This document shows, one piece after another, positions 1 through 9,041 of a stretch of 64,000 nt of DNA. The notes beneath the pieces are model-generated. The model was not told the origin of the DNA and made no database searches. It saw nothing but the letters and a program-made list of their open reading frames with translations. The translations under genes and the position numbers were made by a program. Numbering within the stretch: position 1 is the first letter of the stretch; every line of letters starts with the position of its first letter. The stretch is taken from positions 1 through 64,000 of the forward strand of contig NZ_FQYR01000006.1 in NCBI RefSeq assembly GCF_900141815.1, in the 5' to 3' direction. The stretch comes from Rubritalea squalenifaciens DSM 18772. Its GTDB lineage: Bacteria > Verrucomicrobiota > Verrucomicrobiia > Verrucomicrobiales > Akkermansiaceae.

Positions 1-3000
1 GGCTCTACCGTGGCTACCGTGACCTCGAGCGACCCTGATGCCGGTGACTCCGCGACTTATGCGATCACGGCGGGCAACGACGGCTCCTTTGCTATCAACA
101 GCAGCACAGGTGTGATCACCACGGCAGCCGGTCTCGACTACGAAACTACCAGCAGCTACACGCTCACCGTAGAAGTAACTGACGGTGGTGGACTCACCGA
201 TACCGCCAGCGTAGGCATCGCCATCAACGACGTAGCCAACGACGACTCCGACAGCGACGGCCTGGCCGACGAATGGGAAATCGCCAACTTCGGCTCGGTC
301 TCCGCCACAGACGGCGCCAGCGACAGCGATGGTGACGGACTATCCAACGCCGAGGAAATGGCAATCGGAGGTGATCCTAACAGTAGTGACTCCGACAGCG
401 ACGGCTTTGCCGATGTGCTGGAAGTGACCGTAGGCACCGACTTGGCTGATGCCCAGAGCACCCCGGATTCCACCTACTCCGGACTCCACAGCTGGTGGAA
501 CCTCAATGAGGCGGCTGGTGCGACCACCGCACTGGATAACTCCGGCAGCGGCTTCCACGCCAGCGTCAACGACATCACCTTCAACGGCAGCGAAGCTACC
601 TTCGATGGTGTGGACGACGGTCTCAATGCAGGAACCGCTGCGGCGATTCTGGGAACCGGTGACTACACAGTTTCCGCCAAGGTGAAGACTGCTGCGGGCT
701 TCAGTGCCACAGGCACCGTCATCCAGCAGCGTGATCCAGGCGGCACTGGCTACCTCGGAGAGTACATGCTTAACGTGAACGCCAATGGTACGGTGACTTA
801 CTTCATCTACAACAACGGCTACCAGGTGAACTTGACCACGACTATTACGGTGAACGACGGCAACTGGCACCACATCATGGCTGTTCGCAGCGGTGGTACC
901 GTGACTGTCTACATTGACGGTGTGCAGGCTGCTCAGGGAAGTGGTACTGTGCAAGAGTTGCTCGCAAGAAGCGTGGCCATCGGCTACGACCATCGCGACA
1001 ACAACAAGTACTTCAACGGCTCCATCGACGACGTGCGTGTCTACAACCGTGCGGTAGGTAACCTTGAGTTCTATCCAAACAGCGCCCCGACCGCCAGCGA
1101 CGACACCTTCTCAGTGAATGAGAATGCCGCCGCGGGAACCAGCGTGGGCACCGTGATCGCTACCGATCCTGATGCGGGCGACATCCTCGCCTATGCCATC
1201 GTGGCAGGCAACGCAGGCGGCGAGTTCGCTATCGATGCCGGCACCGGTGCCATCACCACGACTGCGGCACTCGACTACGAGACAGCCAGCCAGTACGTGC
1301 TGACCGTGGAAGTGACCGACTCCGGTCTGCTCACTGACACCGCCACCATCACCGTGAACGTGAACAACGTGAACGAGGCTCCTGTAGCCAACGATGCCAG
1401 TGGCTCGGTAGCAGAAGATGCAGCCATTGGAACCGCAGTAGCCACTGTCACCTCCAGTGACGTGGATGCCGGTGACAGCGTGAGCTACGCGATTACGGCA
1501 GGCAACGACGGATCCTTCGCTATCGACAGTGCGACGGGTGCCATCACCACCGCCGCAGCACTGGATTACGAAGCCGCTAACAGCTACGCACTCACCGTGA
1601 CCGCCACGGATGCAGGTGGTCTCACCGATACAGCTACAGTCAATGTAGCAGTGACGAATGTGAATGAAGCGCCGTCTGTAGCCGATGCTTCTGGCTCTGT
1701 AGCCGAGGGGCAAGGAGCCGGTGTCGTGGTTGCCAGTGTGTCTGCAAGTGATCCTGATGCAGGTGATACAGTAGGATATGCTGTCAGCGGCGGTCCGTTT
1801 GCGATCGATTCCAGCGGGGTGATTACCACCACCGCAGCACTGGATTACGAAGCAGCGAACAGCTATGCCCTGACCGTGACTGCTACCGATGGTGGCGGCC
1901 TCACAGATACGGCAACAGTGAACATCGCCGTGACCAACGTCAACGAAGCGCCCGTGGCAAACAATGTCAGCGTGAGTGTGGCCGAGGATTCTCCTGCGGG
2001 TACCAGCGTGGCCACGGTGACGTCCACAGATCCCGATGCCGGGGACAGCGTGAGCTATGCCATCGCCGCAGGCAACGACGGCTCCTTCGCCATCAACAGC
2101 ACCACCGGTGAAATCACTCTAGCTGGCATGGTCGACTACGAAACTACCAGCAGCTACGTGCTCACGGTGACCGCTACCGACGGTGGTGGTCTTACAGGGA
2201 CTGCGACAGTAAATGTAACGGTGACTGACGTGGCCTTCGAGGACTACGACAGCGACAGCCTCGACGACAACTGGGAGATCGCTAACTTCGGCGACACCAC
2301 CAGTTCAGACGGTACAGGCGATGCAGACAACGACGGCTTGACCGACGGCGAGGAGTATCTTGCCGGAAGTGATCCTAACAGCAGCGACGGGGATGCCGAC
2401 GGATTCCACGATGTCCTTGAGATCAAGGTGGGTACCGATCCTATGGATGCACTCGATGCCCCTGATACCAGCTACGCTGGTCTCGAAGGCTGGTGGTCAC
2501 TGGACGAGTCCGTGGGGGCGACCTCCGCAGTGGATAACAGCGGCAACGGTCTCCATGCAGCAGTCAGCGGTGCTACCTTCAGTGGCACGGAAGCCAGCTT
2601 CGACGGTGTAAATGACTACATCACCACGGACCCTGGTCTGCTGAACAACCTGGGTGCCTTCACGATGTCCGGCTGGTACCGTTCCGGTCTGACCAACGGA
2701 AGCCGCATCGGCCTCTGGGGACAGAATGATGTGATCGAGTTCGGAATCAATGGCAACAGCTTGAGAGTCTGGACGGCAGGTGGCGGTAGCGCCTCAGCCA
2801 GCATTCCGGCAGTTAACCAGTGGCACCATGTTGTGGTGGTAGGTGACGGCAGTAGCCTGAAGATCTACATCGACGGTGTGCTCGCAGGCAGTGGTGGAAA
2901 TAGTGCCACCAGCTACGGAAGCTCTGCCTACAGCTTCAACATTGGTGGCGGCGGTGTCTGGGATGCCAGCGGAAACTCCTTCACCGGGGATATCAAAGAC

Positions 3001-3054
3001 GTCCGCGTGTACTACCGCGCAGTAGATATCAGCGAGTTCTATCCAGCACCATAA
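1..3054 (+). CDS. Cadherin/LamG/thrombospondin-3 multidomain surface protein, 5' truncated
   Basis: The frame is open from base 1, so the N-terminus (signal peptide and any catalytic domain) lies outside the window; 1017 residues are visible. In order, numbering from base 1: the end of a cadherin-like repeat (1-79), an Asp-rich thrombospondin type 3 stretch (80-157, DSDGDGLS-type calcium loops), a LamG/concanavalin-like jellyroll (160-358), four tandem cadherin-like repeats of about 95 residues (362-746) each with a DPDAGD-like and a LDYE motif, a second type 3 stretch (747-825) and a second LamG (829-1015). Such modules bind calcium and glycans and usually serve adhesion. No enzymatic motif and no recognised C-terminal sorting signal is visible; the protein ends in FYPAP. 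It leads an array of similar giant secreted proteins and ends in a clear hairpin terminator. The cell-surface role is inferred from the domains. Confidence 0.85.
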   Translation, partial: GSTVATVTSSDPDAGDSATYAITAGNDGSFAINSSTGVITTAAGLDYETTSSYTLTVEVTDGGGLTDTASVGIAINDVANDDSDSDGLADEWEIANFGSVSATDGASDSDGDGLSNAEEMAIGGDPNSSDSDSDGFADVLEVTVGTDLADAQSTPDSTYSGLHSWWNLNEAAGATTALDNSGSGFHASVNDITFNGSEATFDGVDDGLNAGTAAAILGTGDYTVSAKVKTAAGFSATGTVIQQRDPGGTGYLGEYMLNVNANGTVTYFIYNNGYQVNLTTTITVNDGNWHHIMAVRSGGTVTVYIDGVQAAQGSGTVQELLARSVAIGYDHRDNNKYFNGSIDDVRVYNRAVGNLEFYPNSAPTASDDTFSVNENAAAGTSVGTVIATDPDAGDILAYAIVAGNAGGEFAIDAGTGAITTTAALDYETASQYVLTVEVTDSGLLTDTATITVNVNNVNEAPVANDASGSVAEDAAIGTAVATVTSSDVDAGDSVSYAITAGNDGSFAIDSATGAITTAAALDYEAANSYALTVTATDAGGLTDTATVNVAVTNVNEAPSVADASGSVAEGQGAGVVVASVSASDPDAGDTVGYAVSGGPFAIDSSGVITTTAALDYEAANSYALTVTATDGGGLTDTATVNIAVTNVNEAPVANNVSVSVAEDSPAGTSVATVTSTDPDAGDSVSYAIAAGNDGSFAINSTTGEITLAGMVDYETTSSYVLTVTATDGGGLTGTATVNVTVTDVAFEDYDSDSLDDNWEIANFGDTTSSDGTGDADNDGLTDGEEYLAGSDPNSSDGDADGFHDVLEIKVGTDPMDALDAPDTSYAGLEGWWSLDESVGATSAVDNSGNGLHAAVSGATFSGTEASFDGVNDYITTDPGLLNNLGAFTMSGWYRSGLTNGSRIGLWGQNDVIEFGINGNSLRVWTAGGGSASASIPAVNQWHHVVVVGDGSSLKIYIDGVLAGSGGNSATSYGSSAYSFNIGGGGVWDASGNSFTGDIKDVRVYYRAVDISEFYPAP
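1084..2238 (+). repeat. Four tandem cadherin-like repeats (coding)
   Basis: Four units of about 275-305 bp lie end to end in one reading frame, with boundaries near 1381, 1675 and 1951. Each encodes a VAEDAAIGT-like opening, a DAGD calcium motif, an ITAGN strand, a LDYE motif and an LTDTATVNV closing strand. Similar units recur near 7560-8150, 11380-11660 and 16780-17060. The DNA similarity makes this a plausible site for unequal recombination. Confidence 0.75.
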
Positions 3055-3080
3055 GTGGGATAAATTTTGGTAACTGGTCA

Positions 3081-3112
3081 GCCCGTCACGATCCGTTCGT
3101 GGCGGGCTTTTT
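3081..3112 (+). terminator. Intrinsic terminator of the cadherin/LamG gene
   Basis: An 11-bp stem (3081-3091 with 3097-3107, one G-T pair) is followed directly by five T residues at 3108-3112. It lies 27 bp after the stop of the + strand gene and just before the convergent lactonase-like gene. Confidence 0.8.
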
Positions 3113-3129
3113 CTATGAAGACGAAAGCC

Positions 3130-4248
3130 TCAATCCGCTTTGATGAGGATACATTGTGGGGATGGAACTTCGATGAGGTGATCGGTGATTTTGAGGGTGC
3201 CGGTTTCCGTGTTTCTCTCAATGGCGAGGAGATTGTTGGAGTATTGCCCACCAGCGATGATCCATTTGCCTTTGGGGGTCAGGTTGAAATTGCGGGGAAT
3301 GGAGATCGGGAGTGAGAGGACTTGCTTGAGTTCTGGGGCGACTGCAGGATCATCGGTGATGGTGAGGTGTGAGAGGGAGTCCCGTTTTTTGAAGGTGATG
3401 TCCCGGTTGCCGGTGTAGAGGTGCTTGTTGTCCGGGCTGAGGCGGATTTCCGAGCAGGTCATCCCCTTAGTCTCTCCTTGAAGGACGTCGATAGTGCTGA
3501 GGAGTTTTAAGCTGCCAGTTTGCGCGTCGCGTGCAAAAGTAGAAACGGTGCAGGTAAGCTCGTTGAGGACGAAGAGTCTTTGGCCGTCTGGGTGAATGGC
3601 GATATGGCGTGGGCCGGATCCGGGAGGGGTGCTGGCTGAGGGTAGAGGCGTGAGCTCGGCTGTTGTGCTGTCGAGTGCGTAGCAGAGCACCTTGTCTGAG
3701 CCTAGATCGGCTGCGTACACGTGCTTGTTGTCCGGTGAAATGTAGATGGAATGAGCGTGCGGACCTTTCTGGCGCTGTGGGTTGATCGAGGATCCCTCCA
3801 GAGTGATGGTGCTGACACGCTTGGTGATCTGTCCGTCATCGCTGAGTAGATAGGAGCTTAAATGGCCACTGCCATAGTCTGCGGAGAGTAGGCACTTGCC
3901 CGTCATGTCTAGACTGACGTAGCAGGTTCCTCTGCCTCCTGAAGCTGACTCAGATGTCTTCTTCAATGTGGTTTTTCCGGAAAGCGAGTAACTGGCAACG
4001 GCTCCTGTTTTTTTGTTAGTTTCTGGATTTGTTAGTGAGAAGGTGCTGTAGAGGTGTTTCTGGTCTTTTGAGAATGCGAGGAAGGAAGACGTTGGCGCGG
4101 CGTGTGCCTCTTGCGCTTCGGCAAAGGCGCCAGTTTCTGTGGAAAAGTCTACTGTGTAGATGGAGGATTTTGTCCCCACGTAGAGAGTGAGATCACCCGC
4201 GGAGCAGGTGCCCATGAATAGAAGGGCTAGATAGCTGGATAGTTTCAT
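3130..4248 (-). CDS. Exported lactonase-family seven-bladed beta-propeller (Pgl/YbhE-like)
   Basis: The 372-residue product matches the lactonase family of beta-propellers, whose best known member is 6-phosphogluconolactonase. The repeated blade signature is visible several times: YVGT near the N-terminus, GPHAHSIYISPDNKHVY, GPRHIAIHPDGQRLFVLNE and EIRLSPDNKHLYTGNR. Length fits the family (about 340-390). An N-terminal hydrophobic segment ending in CSA (residues 1-17) looks like a signal peptide, so the protein is probably periplasmic and unlikely to be the cytosolic pentose-phosphate enzyme; many exported homologues have no proven substrate. The start ATG is preceded by CCATACTCCACTC and has no Shine-Dalgarno. 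It is transcribed alone, convergent with the upstream-numbered gene and divergent from the protease gene at 4658. Confidence 0.8.
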   Translation of the reverse strand: MKLSSYLALLFMGTCSAGDLTLYVGTKSSIYTVDFSTETGAFAEAQEAHAAPTSSFLAFSKDQKHLYSTFSLTNPETNKKTGAVASYSLSGKTTLKKTSESASGGRGTCYVSLDMTGKCLLSADYGSGHLSSYLLSDDGQITKRVSTITLEGSSINPQRQKGPHAHSIYISPDNKHVYAADLGSDKVLCYALDSTTAELTPLPSASTPPGSGPRHIAIHPDGQRLFVLNELTCTVSTFARDAQTGSLKLLSTIDVLQGETKGMTCSEIRLSPDNKHLYTGNRDITFKKRDSLSHLTITDDPAVAPELKQVLSLPISIPRNFNLTPKGKWIIAGGQYSNNLLAIERNTETGTLKITDHLIEVPSPQCILIKAD

Positions 4249-4657
4249 GAGTGGAGTATGGAGGAGGTGATTGTTTGGTGCAATCGGTCATTGTGTAATG
4301 AAGGTTTCCCGGTGGTGGTGACTGTGAAATGTTGAGGATAGATATGGGGTGTCGAAATTGAATCTATGTTTTCGATAATGCTGTGTTGGGTTTTGTTGAG
4401 TATTTCTATGTTGTTTAACTTAGGCGTGTTTTGAAATGGGTCTTGTCGTTTATAGCCATTCAAGAGGTTCGAGTTATTTGTATTATGTTAGCACTAATCT
4501 TAGTGCAGTAATGTAACCTATTATCTTTGGGTGTTATGTACTAGTGATTAGATGGTTCATTACCTGACTAGCAAAAGGAGGGGGTGGACTTGCTCTACGC
4601 GAAAGCCATGAGGTTATCGTGATAAAACACATAGAAACCCATACATAAACCCTACTC
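4249..4657. promoter_or_regulatory. Divergent intergenic region before metzincin gene 1
   Basis: This AT-rich 409-bp gap holds no supported gene; a 72-codon frame on the minus strand (4245-4463) has no codon signature. The stretch 4425-4480 is recognisably similar to 13575-13630 upstream of the paralogous gene, including TTGAAA at 4431-4436, the -35 box of a plausible promoter in the paralogue. A small hairpin lies at 4491-4506 (gcacta/tagtgc). If transcription starts near 4465, the leader is close to 190 nt. The stretch ends with the AAACCCATACAT motif shared with other leaders. Confidence 0.5.
4634..4646 (+). promoter_or_regulatory. Leader motif (CCATAC type), copy 1
   Basis: GAAACCCATACAT begins 24 bp before the ATG at 4658. 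The same 13-mer with one to three changes precedes the starts at 9042 and 13886 and, on the other strand, 30400. No Shine-Dalgarno is present between motif and ATG. It may act in initiation of transcription or translation; which is not decidable by eye. Confidence 0.45.
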
Positions 4658-7600
4658 ATGAACACGCATACGCTGTTTGGCGCGCCGCTTGTGGCCGCCA
4701 GTCTAGTGATGGCTGGGTCTTGCCTGGTTCAGGCGGCGCCCACCACCATTACTCAGTCGGTCACCTATAATGGAGAGACGATTACTCTCCAGTTGACCAA
4801 AGAAAATCTCCGAGGATCACAATTTGAGGTCCTCGTGCAGAATAGCAGCGGTACATACGATACGTATTCCGCTGTAGAAGAACGTTCCTACATTGGAACA
4901 GTTGATGAATATCCAGGGGCAGTTGCCTGCGGTATTCAGATGGATGACGGTACCTTCAAGGGTGCAGTTTATTTTGATAGAGGAGCAACCTGGTTTACTC
5001 AGGGTTCTTCTGTTACGGGTACTAGAGGAGACCAGTATACCAATTTCACGAATTTCCAGTACCCTTCAGCTTCATCTGTGACCGCTGGACAGGCGGGAAG
5101 TACGACCTACGGCTACGATGTGGGCATTGATGCCGAGTATGGCTACTACAGTGGGCCTGGTGGCAGCTCAACAGCCAAGACATTTGAGTTGATCGAGTAC
5201 AGTGTCTGCTTGAACCGTGCAATGTACATGAGGGATGCATTGCTGCGCCCTTATCTGGGGCGCATCATCATACGCTCAGACCAGACTCAGGACCCTTATA
5301 CGGGACTCGGCGGCGGGACATACCTCAGCGCTCTGAAAGATCACTGGAATGCCAATCATGCATCGGCTAACAGCGATCTAGTCGCCGGTGTCTGCCCAAG
5401 TAAAGTAGGTGGGGGGCTTGCGTGGGTTGGTGCCGTAGGTGGTGGTAATAAGTACTCAGTCAATGACAGCGGCAGCAATGGTCATTTTGATGTGATCTGG
5501 CGTCATGAAATGGGGCACAACTGGGGGTGTGGCCACTATGTTGGAGGGAGCCCTGAGGGCGCTGCTATCATGGGCGGTAATCAACCTGCTAGATTCTCCG
5601 GGTGTGAGGTGAATAAAATCCTCTCCCATCGGGATAATAGAATCGCAGCTGGTGGTATCCTTGATAATGAGGGTACTTACACGAGTATCAACTTGCCGCC
5701 GTATGCAGCACTTGATCCTGTAGAGGTCGAGATCGAAGCTGGTAAAGTGGAGACGGTCACCATTGATCCCTTGGCAAACGATTTCGATGCGAACGGACAT
5801 TCGATCTCCCTCAAGTCCTATGATGCGACAAGTAATCTGGGGTATCCGGTGACTGTATCTGTGGGTACGGGCGCCAATGGTCAGGATGAGCTGGTGTACT
5901 CTGCGCTCGGGGGTAGTGGTGTAGACTACATTTCCTACACGGTAGAGGACAGCAGTGGTCAGGAGGCCAAGGGTTACATTGTTATCAATGCAAAAGGCGT
6001 GACTCCAAAACTGTGGGAGCAAACCACGGATGCAGATACCTACGTGCAAGTAAACTCTTCCTCTAACTATGGTAGTGTGGATAACCTGTTCCTGAAGAAC
6101 AAGGGGCCAGGGAGCTCCTACACACGTGCAGGCTGGGTGCACTTTGACATCAGTGGCAAGAGCTTTGGCGAGGAAGCTACACTGGAGTTCACCGTTGATA
6201 TCTCCAGTAGTGCCGGAGTCATGGATGTATGGGGTATCGTCGATGGTGCCAATGGTGACCAGCTCGGCGTTGACTGGAGTGAGACAGGTCTTACCTACAA
6301 TAATGCTCCTGCGAACCCGGACTTTACCGAGGGAGCTCAGATGACTTACCTGGGGAGCTTTGATGCATCTTCTACGGCATCAGGAAGTACCTGTCAGTTC
6401 TCGAATGCAGCTCTGCTTTCATTCCTGCAGTCTGACAGCAATGGAGAGGTAACCTTCGTGCTCATGCGTGAAAACGGGCCAGATGGTAACTTCTCACTGA
6501 GGACCAAAGAGCATGCGAGTGGTGGGGCGCCTACTTTGAGCACCTCTTTCCCGTTAGCTTCGTATTCAGGTACGGATGCCTACGTGCGGAACGGTAGCTA
6601 TGCGAATGATAATTATGGCTCCGAATCTGAGCTAGCCGTGAAGAAAGATGGAAGCGGTTACCAGCGTGAGGCCTATCTCCGGTTTGACCATACTTCAGCT
6701 GCCAGCATTGGATCCGCGAAAACGCTGCTTACACTGACCGCGCTTCAGGTGCAGCCAGGGCAGGCCTATCGTGTCAGGCTGGTAGATGATTCCGGTGACG
6801 GCTGGGAGGAAGCCAGTGTGACCTACAATAACCGCGCTGCGGGTAGTGGGGTTGGCATCACATTCTATGCAGATGACATGACAGTAGGGTCTCCCTACAC
6901 GATTGACGTGTCTGAACTCTTCAATCAGGTCAGTAACACTAATGGCGCTGCAACCTTCCACATTGATGCGCTGAATCAGATCAGTACCGGGTTCACCCGC
7001 TTTGCCAGCCGTGAGAATACCACAGCGTCCTACCGCCCATCATTGGCGATCATTGATGCGGATCCACACGATACTTACGTTCGAAACGGTAGCTACGCGA
7101 ACACCAACTTCGGATCTGATGCTGGGCTCGTTCTGAAGAACGACGGGTCCTCCTACTACCGTGAATTCTTCCTGCGTCGTGCTTATGACTACAATGGAGG
7201 TAGCCCGGTGGCGGCTGCTACCCTGACTCTCACTCCGGTGGGTATTTCAGGGACACGTGATATCCGATTTCGTTTGTTAGATGATGCAGATGATGGCTGG
7301 AAAGAGGATGAGGTGACCTACAATAACCGTCCAACAGCGACTGGCAATGAAGTGGTCTTCTCCAGTAGTGCGCTGTCAGTAAACCAACCTTATTCCATCG
7401 ATGTGACATCCTTGCTGAATCAATCCATGAATGACAATGGCGTGGCTAGTTTTCTCGTGGATCTTCCTGGAAGCACAGGAACGGCTTATTTCACCATAGC
7501 CTCCAAAGAGGAAGCGAATGCAGCCTATCGTCCGGTGCTGAATGTGAACCCGAATGCCCCGGTCGCCAGCAATGGCTCAGCATCACTGGATACATCCGCT

Positions 7601-8617
7601 ACTGTGGGTGCTACGGTGACTACGGTCGCCGCTTCTGACCAAGATGCCGCAGATGTCTTGAGTTACGCAATCACAGCCGGTAATGGCGCTGGCTTGTTCA
7701 CGATCAATGGCAGCACGGGAGCCATCACGACTGCGTCTAGCCTGACTGAAGGACAATATGTCCTGACCGTGACGGTAACTGACAGTGGTGTACCTGCCTT
7801 GGCAGATACTGCCCAGATCACCATCGATGTGACTACTCCGGGAGGACCTTCTAACTCACCTCCGGTTGCGAATGATGCCAGCGGCTCGGTCGCCGAGGAT
7901 GCTGCCATCGGTACCAGTGTGGTTACGGTGACTTCTTCTGATCCTGATGCTGGAGATACTGCAAACTTTGCGATTACTGCCGGCAATACTGGTGGGGCAT
8001 TCACAATCGACAGCGGCACGGGTGAAATCACCACAGCGGCGGCTCTGGATTATGAAACAGTGTCCAGTTATTCGCTTACCGTTACAGTCACGGATGGTGG
8101 AGGCCTGACTGACACGGCCACCGTGACAATCACGGTGACTGATGTGAACGAGAACCCAGTGGTGACCAGTTATGGCAGTGATGCTGAGACCATGATTGAT
8201 GGCTCAATCATCGCTGGCTCTTATCTGGATACCCAGTCTTCGAACAATGTGAATGAGGTGCTACAGGAGGCAAAGACCAACGGCAAGCCATCCAGTCGTG
8301 TCTCCAGTCTTGAGCATACCTGGAGCTTCGATATAGGAGCGGGTGGTATTCTGGTGGAACTCAGTGTAGAGGCCTTCCACAGTGCGAACAGCGAGGGAGA
8401 CGACTTCGTCTTCTCCTACTCCACGGATGGCATCAACTTCACTGATCTGATCACCGTGACCAAGACGAGCGATGACAATACCGCGCAACTGGCGCCTCTT
8501 CCAGCAGGAGTCACAGGCACCGTCTACATCCGCGTGCTCGATACTGACCGCACCGTGGGCAATGGAAATCAAGATACCTTGAGTATTGATCACTTGAGCC
8601 TTGAAGTTACGGAATAA
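4658..8617 (+). CDS. Secreted metzincin protease with CBM96-like, cadherin and C-terminal accessory domains (paralogue 1)
   Basis: This 1319-residue zinc protease has a signal peptide (1-26, ending VQA). The metzincin domain (about 140-340) carries HEMGHNWGCGH at 283-293 (zinc ligands H283, H287, H293; catalytic E284) and a Met-turn candidate at M305 (AAIMGG). Next come an Ig-like domain (350-448), three CBM96/DNRLRE-type domains (about 451-630, 635-800, 803-965) recognised by the repeated DTYVRNGSYANTNFGS motif, two cadherin-like repeats (966-1165) and a C-terminal domain (1168-1319) shared with the protein at 9042. CBM96-type domains bind polysaccharides in known cases, so attachment to glycan-rich matter and digestion of associated protein is plausible. 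The paralogue at 13886 matches it up to the first cadherin and then diverges. The start is set by the signal peptide and the paralogue. Confidence 0.85.
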   Translation: MNTHTLFGAPLVAASLVMAGSCLVQAAPTTITQSVTYNGETITLQLTKENLRGSQFEVLVQNSSGTYDTYSAVEERSYIGTVDEYPGAVACGIQMDDGTFKGAVYFDRGATWFTQGSSVTGTRGDQYTNFTNFQYPSASSVTAGQAGSTTYGYDVGIDAEYGYYSGPGGSSTAKTFELIEYSVCLNRAMYMRDALLRPYLGRIIIRSDQTQDPYTGLGGGTYLSALKDHWNANHASANSDLVAGVCPSKVGGGLAWVGAVGGGNKYSVNDSGSNGHFDVIWRHEMGHNWGCGHYVGGSPEGAAIMGGNQPARFSGCEVNKILSHRDNRIAAGGILDNEGTYTSINLPPYAALDPVEVEIEAGKVETVTIDPLANDFDANGHSISLKSYDATSNLGYPVTVSVGTGANGQDELVYSALGGSGVDYISYTVEDSSGQEAKGYIVINAKGVTPKLWEQTTDADTYVQVNSSSNYGSVDNLFLKNKGPGSSYTRAGWVHFDISGKSFGEEATLEFTVDISSSAGVMDVWGIVDGANGDQLGVDWSETGLTYNNAPANPDFTEGAQMTYLGSFDASSTASGSTCQFSNAALLSFLQSDSNGEVTFVLMRENGPDGNFSLRTKEHASGGAPTLSTSFPLASYSGTDAYVRNGSYANDNYGSESELAVKKDGSGYQREAYLRFDHTSAASIGSAKTLLTLTALQVQPGQAYRVRLVDDSGDGWEEASVTYNNRAAGSGVGITFYADDMTVGSPYTIDVSELFNQVSNTNGAATFHIDALNQISTGFTRFASRENTTASYRPSLAIIDADPHDTYVRNGSYANTNFGSDAGLVLKNDGSSYYREFFLRRAYDYNGGSPVAAATLTLTPVGISGTRDIRFRLLDDADDGWKEDEVTYNNRPTATGNEVVFSSSALSVNQPYSIDVTSLLNQSMNDNGVASFLVDLPGSTGTAYFTIASKEEANAAYRPVLNVNPNAPVASNGSASLDTSATVGATVTTVAASDQDAADVLSYAITAGNGAGLFTINGSTGAITTASSLTEGQYVLTVTVTDSGVPALADTAQITIDVTTPGGPSNSPPVANDASGSVAEDAAIGTSVVTVTSSDPDAGDTANFAITAGNTGGAFTIDSGTGEITTAAALDYETVSSYSLTVTVTDGGGLTDTATVTITVTDVNENPVVTSYGSDAETMIDGSIIAGSYLDTQSSNNVNEVLQEAKTNGKPSSRVSSLEHTWSFDIGAGGILVELSVEAFHSANSEGDDFVFSYSTDGINFTDLITVTKTSDDNTAQLAPLPAGVTGTVYIRVLDTDRTVGNGNQDTLSIDHLSLEVTE
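8155..8614 (+). repeat. Shared C-terminal domain, copy 1 (coding)
   Basis: It encodes about 150 residues, of which the last 132 align without gaps to the end of the protein at 9042 with roughly three quarters identity by eye. Conserved blocks include NNVxEVLQE, RVSSLEHTW, VELSVEA, HSANSEGDDF and AQLAPLPAGVTGTVYIRV, and both proteins end LSLEVTE. It resembles a beta-sandwich; its function is unknown. Confidence 0.7.
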
Positions 8618-8641
8618 ACCTTCGGAAATCTAACGGGTAAA

Positions 8642-8675
8642 GGCCGTCATCGTTTATCGATGGCGGTCTTTTTTT
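8642..8675 (+). terminator. Intrinsic terminator after metzincin gene 1
   Basis: An 11-bp stem (8642-8652 with 8658-8668, two G-T pairs) with a 5-nt loop is followed by seven T residues. The preceding sequence resembles that before the terminator at 12969, so homology between the two genes continues past their stop codons. Confidence 0.85.
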
Positions 8676-8928
8676 GTCCCTGTGAGGGTTGGTAATATGG
8701 CTAAAACGGCTTAGAAGTAAGATTTATAAAATTAAGTGTTAACATTCATATAGCTAGGGGATCTATTTATAGTGAATCTTTTTGTCACGATTCTACCTGA
8801 AAAGGTCTATGTAGTGATGGAAAAGACAAGGCTTGGGTGAGAGCTCGCTTTTGTGGGCTTCTTAAACCACCTATCTGTAAATATTTGGATCTGCTAGCTG
8901 CTCCGCTAGGCAGCAGAATTCTTCGTGT

Positions 8929-8957
8929 TTGACATATCATTAAGATGATAAAATTAT
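8929..8957 (+). promoter_or_regulatory. Putative sigma-70 promoter for the gene at 9042
   Basis: TTGACA (8929-8934) is followed after 17 bp by AATTAT (8952-8957, 4 of 6 to consensus). The expected start near 8964 would give a leader of roughly 80 nt. Confidence 0.45.
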
Positions 8958-9021
8958 ATCAAATAAGTATTGATATGTGTTTTTTACTTAACTACTTGTG
9001 ATGGTGCTCTTCCCCTCGAGT

Positions 9022-9034
9022 TAAACCCATACAC
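9022..9034 (+). promoter_or_regulatory. Leader motif (CCATAC type), copy 2
   Basis: TAAACCCATACAC starts 20 bp before the ATG at 9042 and is followed by GTAAAAA. It is identical to the copy at 13858-13870 although the proteins encoded next are not N-terminal homologues. No Shine-Dalgarno is present. Confidence 0.45.
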
Positions 9035-9041
9035 GTAAAAA

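Larger units (their letters stand above)
8676..9041. promoter_or_regulatory. Intergenic region before the second-type metzincin gene
   Basis: Together with the terminator this gap exceeds 400 bp and holds no supported gene. It has a plausible promoter at 8929-8957 and a short inverted repeat near 8895-8917 (gctgc/gcagc) just upstream of it. It ends in the CCATACAC leader motif. Confidence 0.45.

Noticed and set aside
340-993. 217-codon minus-strand frame in the first gene
   Set aside because: It is antisense to Asp/Gly/Thr-rich repeat codons; long antisense frames are common opposite such biased sequence.
1084-2238. Tandem repeats read as a CRISPR array
   Set aside because: The units are about 290 bp, remain in frame and encode cadherin-like repeats; there are no short direct repeats with unique spacers.
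4245-4463. 72-codon minus-strand frame upstream of the lactonase-like gene
   Set aside because: The product has no signal peptide, domain or codon signature, and it occupies AT-rich promoter DNA similar to that of a paralogous gene.
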